6,435 bases of DNA, taken from an uncultured Clostridia bacterium. Lineage in GTDB: Bacteria > Bacillota > Clostridia > Christensenellales > Borkfalkiaceae. A program made the translations under genes and the position numbers. How positions within the stretch are numbered: the first letter of the stretch is position 1; each line of letters starts with the position of its first letter. Below the pieces are notes generated by a model. It saw only the letters and a program-made list of their open reading frames with translations, ran no database searches and was not told the DNA's origin. The stretch lies in the NCBI GenBank assembly GCA_934271245.1, contig CAKQQY010000050.1:1-6435 (forward strand). The letters run 5' to 3'. Shown here in pieces: positions 5,282 to 6,435 of this stretch.

Positions 5282-6435
5282 TTATTTCTTTTTGGTAAAT
5301 AGCGCTTTGATTTTCGCCCCGAGATTTTTAAAGAAGTTTCCGATAGCGCGACAAGCGGTTTTTATACCGTTGCCGATTGCCGTAAAGCCTTTCTTCAATG
5401 CAACGCCCAAGTCTGCGAACGTCTTTTTCTTGACAGCAAACCAGAAAATCGCAAATCCGCCGATTCCCGCGACCGCTACCGAACCGATTACGATACCCGC
5501 AATCGCACCGCCCGAAGTTTTATCTTCGTACACAGCCGTAAGGGTTGTTTCTTTCGTTACCGTAAATTTATAACTCTTTTCGGTGCTTACGATTTTTCCG
5601 CTTTCGTCTTTCCAACCTTTGAAAACTTTGCCGTCCTTATCTTCTGCCGTTAAGATGACTTCATCGCCCTCTTTATACGTTCCTGCGCCCGTTCCGCCGT
5701 TGACTTTGATTTCAATCGACGGAGCCTCCTCTATATCTCTGAAATGCGCTTGAATCTTAATGTTGCTTGCAGGCATTACAAAGGTTGTCGGAGAACTTGT
5801 CGCGCTTTCAAACACAATGGTTACGCCCGCCGTTTCGCAAGTCCATTTGTCAAAGACTTTGCCTTCCTTTGCAGGGTTTGCGGTTATAGTCACGGTTTCA
5901 CCGGCTTTTGCAACTTCTTTATCTTTCGTGCCATCCACAACAACTATTTCAAACTTTTCAATCGTCAAATAAGTTGCCTTAAAGGTTACGTTACCTGCCG
6001 GCATATTGAACTTGATTTCCGTTTTGGTCAAGTCCATACCCGTGGTGTCAAGTCCGGTGACTTCCCACTTGTCAAAATACATATCGGTTGCAGGCGCATT
6101 TGCCGTTACGGTAACTTCCTCTTGATATTTTGCCGTAGGCGCACTCGACGTTCCGTTTGTTACCGTTATGTTGTAAATAATGTCCTCAAGCGTTGCCGTA
6201 AGCGTAACGTTGTTATCGGGCATCGTGAAGGTAATTTTTTCCTTTTCAAGCTCGGCGGCAGGAAGGGATATTCCGGTACACAACCACTTGACAAACTCTT
6301 TGCCCGTAGGAATGGTAACTTTTATCGTGACAGTTTCGCCGCTCTTATATTTTTTGACTTTTTCGCCCGCGCCGTCCGTAACGGTAACGGTGTTATCCAT
6401 AACTTTTACGGTTGCGTAATGGCTCGGCTCTGCCG
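5282..6435 (-). CDS. InlB-like repeat surface protein with C-terminal membrane anchor, 5' end missing
   Basis: The frame is open at the right edge. 383 residues plus stop are visible, and the ATG at 6400 is internal because in-frame coding continues upstream of it as repeat-like sequence. Four tandem modules of about 70-80 residues share the plan: beta strand, GETVT(I/V)xA-like strand, a lysine/glycine turn, FxKW, a variable part, an F.MP.xN(V/I)... strand, and an acidic end. This matches the Bacteroidetes/Firmicutes InlB B-repeat-like (Flg_new type) modules of surface proteins. A Thr-Ser-Gly linker leads to one membrane helix of 26 residues (coded by 5432-5509, Gly/Ala/Ile-rich, ending FAIFWFAV). 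A 49-residue basic tail (5285-5431) follows, starting KKKTFADLG and ending LFTKKK. There is no LPxTG motif, so it is probably held by the helix, with the repeats outside and the tail inside. Adhesion or envelope structure is inferred. The N-terminal domain that would define its function is not in the window. Confidence 0.9.
   Translation of the reverse strand, partial: AEPSHYATVKVMDNTVTVTDGAGEKVKKYKSGETVTIKVTIPTGKEFVKWLCTGISLPAAELEKEKITFTMPDNNVTLTATLEDIIYNITVTNGTSSAPTAKYQEEVTVTANAPATDMYFDKWEVTGLDTTGMDLTKTEIKFNMPAGNVTFKATYLTIEKFEIVVVDGTKDKEVAKAGETVTITANPAKEGKVFDKWTCETAGVTIVFESATSSPTTFVMPASNIKIQAHFRDIEEAPSIEIKVNGGTGAGTYKEGDEVILTAEDKDGKVFKGWKDESGKIVSTEKSYKFTVTKETTLTAVYEDKTSGGAIAGIVIGSVAVAGIGGFAIFWFAVKKKTFADLGVALKKGFTAIGNGIKTACRAIGNFFKNLGAKIKALFTKKK
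5519..6435 (-). repeat. Four tandem InlB-like protein repeat modules
   Basis: The modules are coded by about 6179-6435 (first, possibly incomplete at its start), 5960-6178, 5732-5959 and 5519-5731. Shared anchor positions are the strand before GETVTI/EEVTVT/GETVTI/GDEVIL, the aromatic pair FVKW/FDKW/FDKW/FKGW, and in the first three MPDNNVTL/MPAGNVTF/MPASNIKI. The fourth has lost the Met-Pro and reads VTKETTL. The copies are similar in pattern but clearly diverged in residues, so they are old duplications and not a recent slippage array. More modules may lie to the right of the window. Confidence 0.85.

Noticed and set aside
5142..5573. Plus-strand frame of 143 codons
   Set aside because: It runs through the terminator hairpin and then antisense to the anchor and tail of the repeat protein, so it is not a plausible gene.
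1..6435. Mobile elements, CRISPR arrays, tRNA or rRNA genes
   Set aside because: I see no transposase or integrase coding sequence, no regularly spaced short repeats and no tRNA- or rRNA-like sequence. The only tandem repeats are the diverged protein modules in the surface gene.

Overview
The window looks like chromosomal DNA from an anaerobic, fermentative member of the Bacillota (Clostridia). The evidence is a pyruvate formate-lyase operon, strong AGGAGG-type ribosome binding sites, sigma-A-type promoters with 17-nt spacers and TG-extended -10 boxes, a lipobox lipoprotein and a large InlB-like repeat surface protein. Moderate G+C and frequent GAC/GAA/CGC codons beside AT-rich intergenic DNA would suit uncultured gut Clostridia. 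That placement is an impression and was not computed.

Layout, left to right. At 1-311 (minus) is the N-terminal third of an NAD(P)-dependent epimerase/dehydratase running off the left edge. Positions 312-708 are a divergent intergenic region with two back-to-back promoters, one for the epimerase (minus) and one for the pfl operon (plus). Positions 709-1449 are pflA (activase) and 1504-3759 are pflB (pyruvate formate-lyase), closed by a strong intrinsic terminator at 3859-3894. At 3975-4598 (minus) is a lipoprotein of unknown function with its own promoter at 4690-4718. Positions 4599-5281 hold no intact gene, but on the minus strand 4986-5194 looks like the decayed C-terminal end of an EamA/DMT-type membrane transporter with a one-base frameshift. 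A terminator hairpin at 5212-5249 then ends a minus-strand gene at 5282-6435. That gene is the C-terminal part of a repeat-containing surface protein with one transmembrane helix and a long, basic, amphipathic tail, and it is open at the right edge.

How the genes work together. pflA and pflB form one functional unit: the radical-SAM activase installs the glycyl radical on PflB, which splits pyruvate plus CoA into acetyl-CoA and formate. The other genes are transcribed separately, and the sequence shows no link between them. The lipoprotein and the repeat protein are both probably outside the cytoplasm.

I do not see a new multi-gene system here. The points most worth a second look are the transporter remnant, the unusual membrane anchor and basic tail of the repeat protein, the orphan lipoprotein, and the activase-first gene order of the pfl operon.
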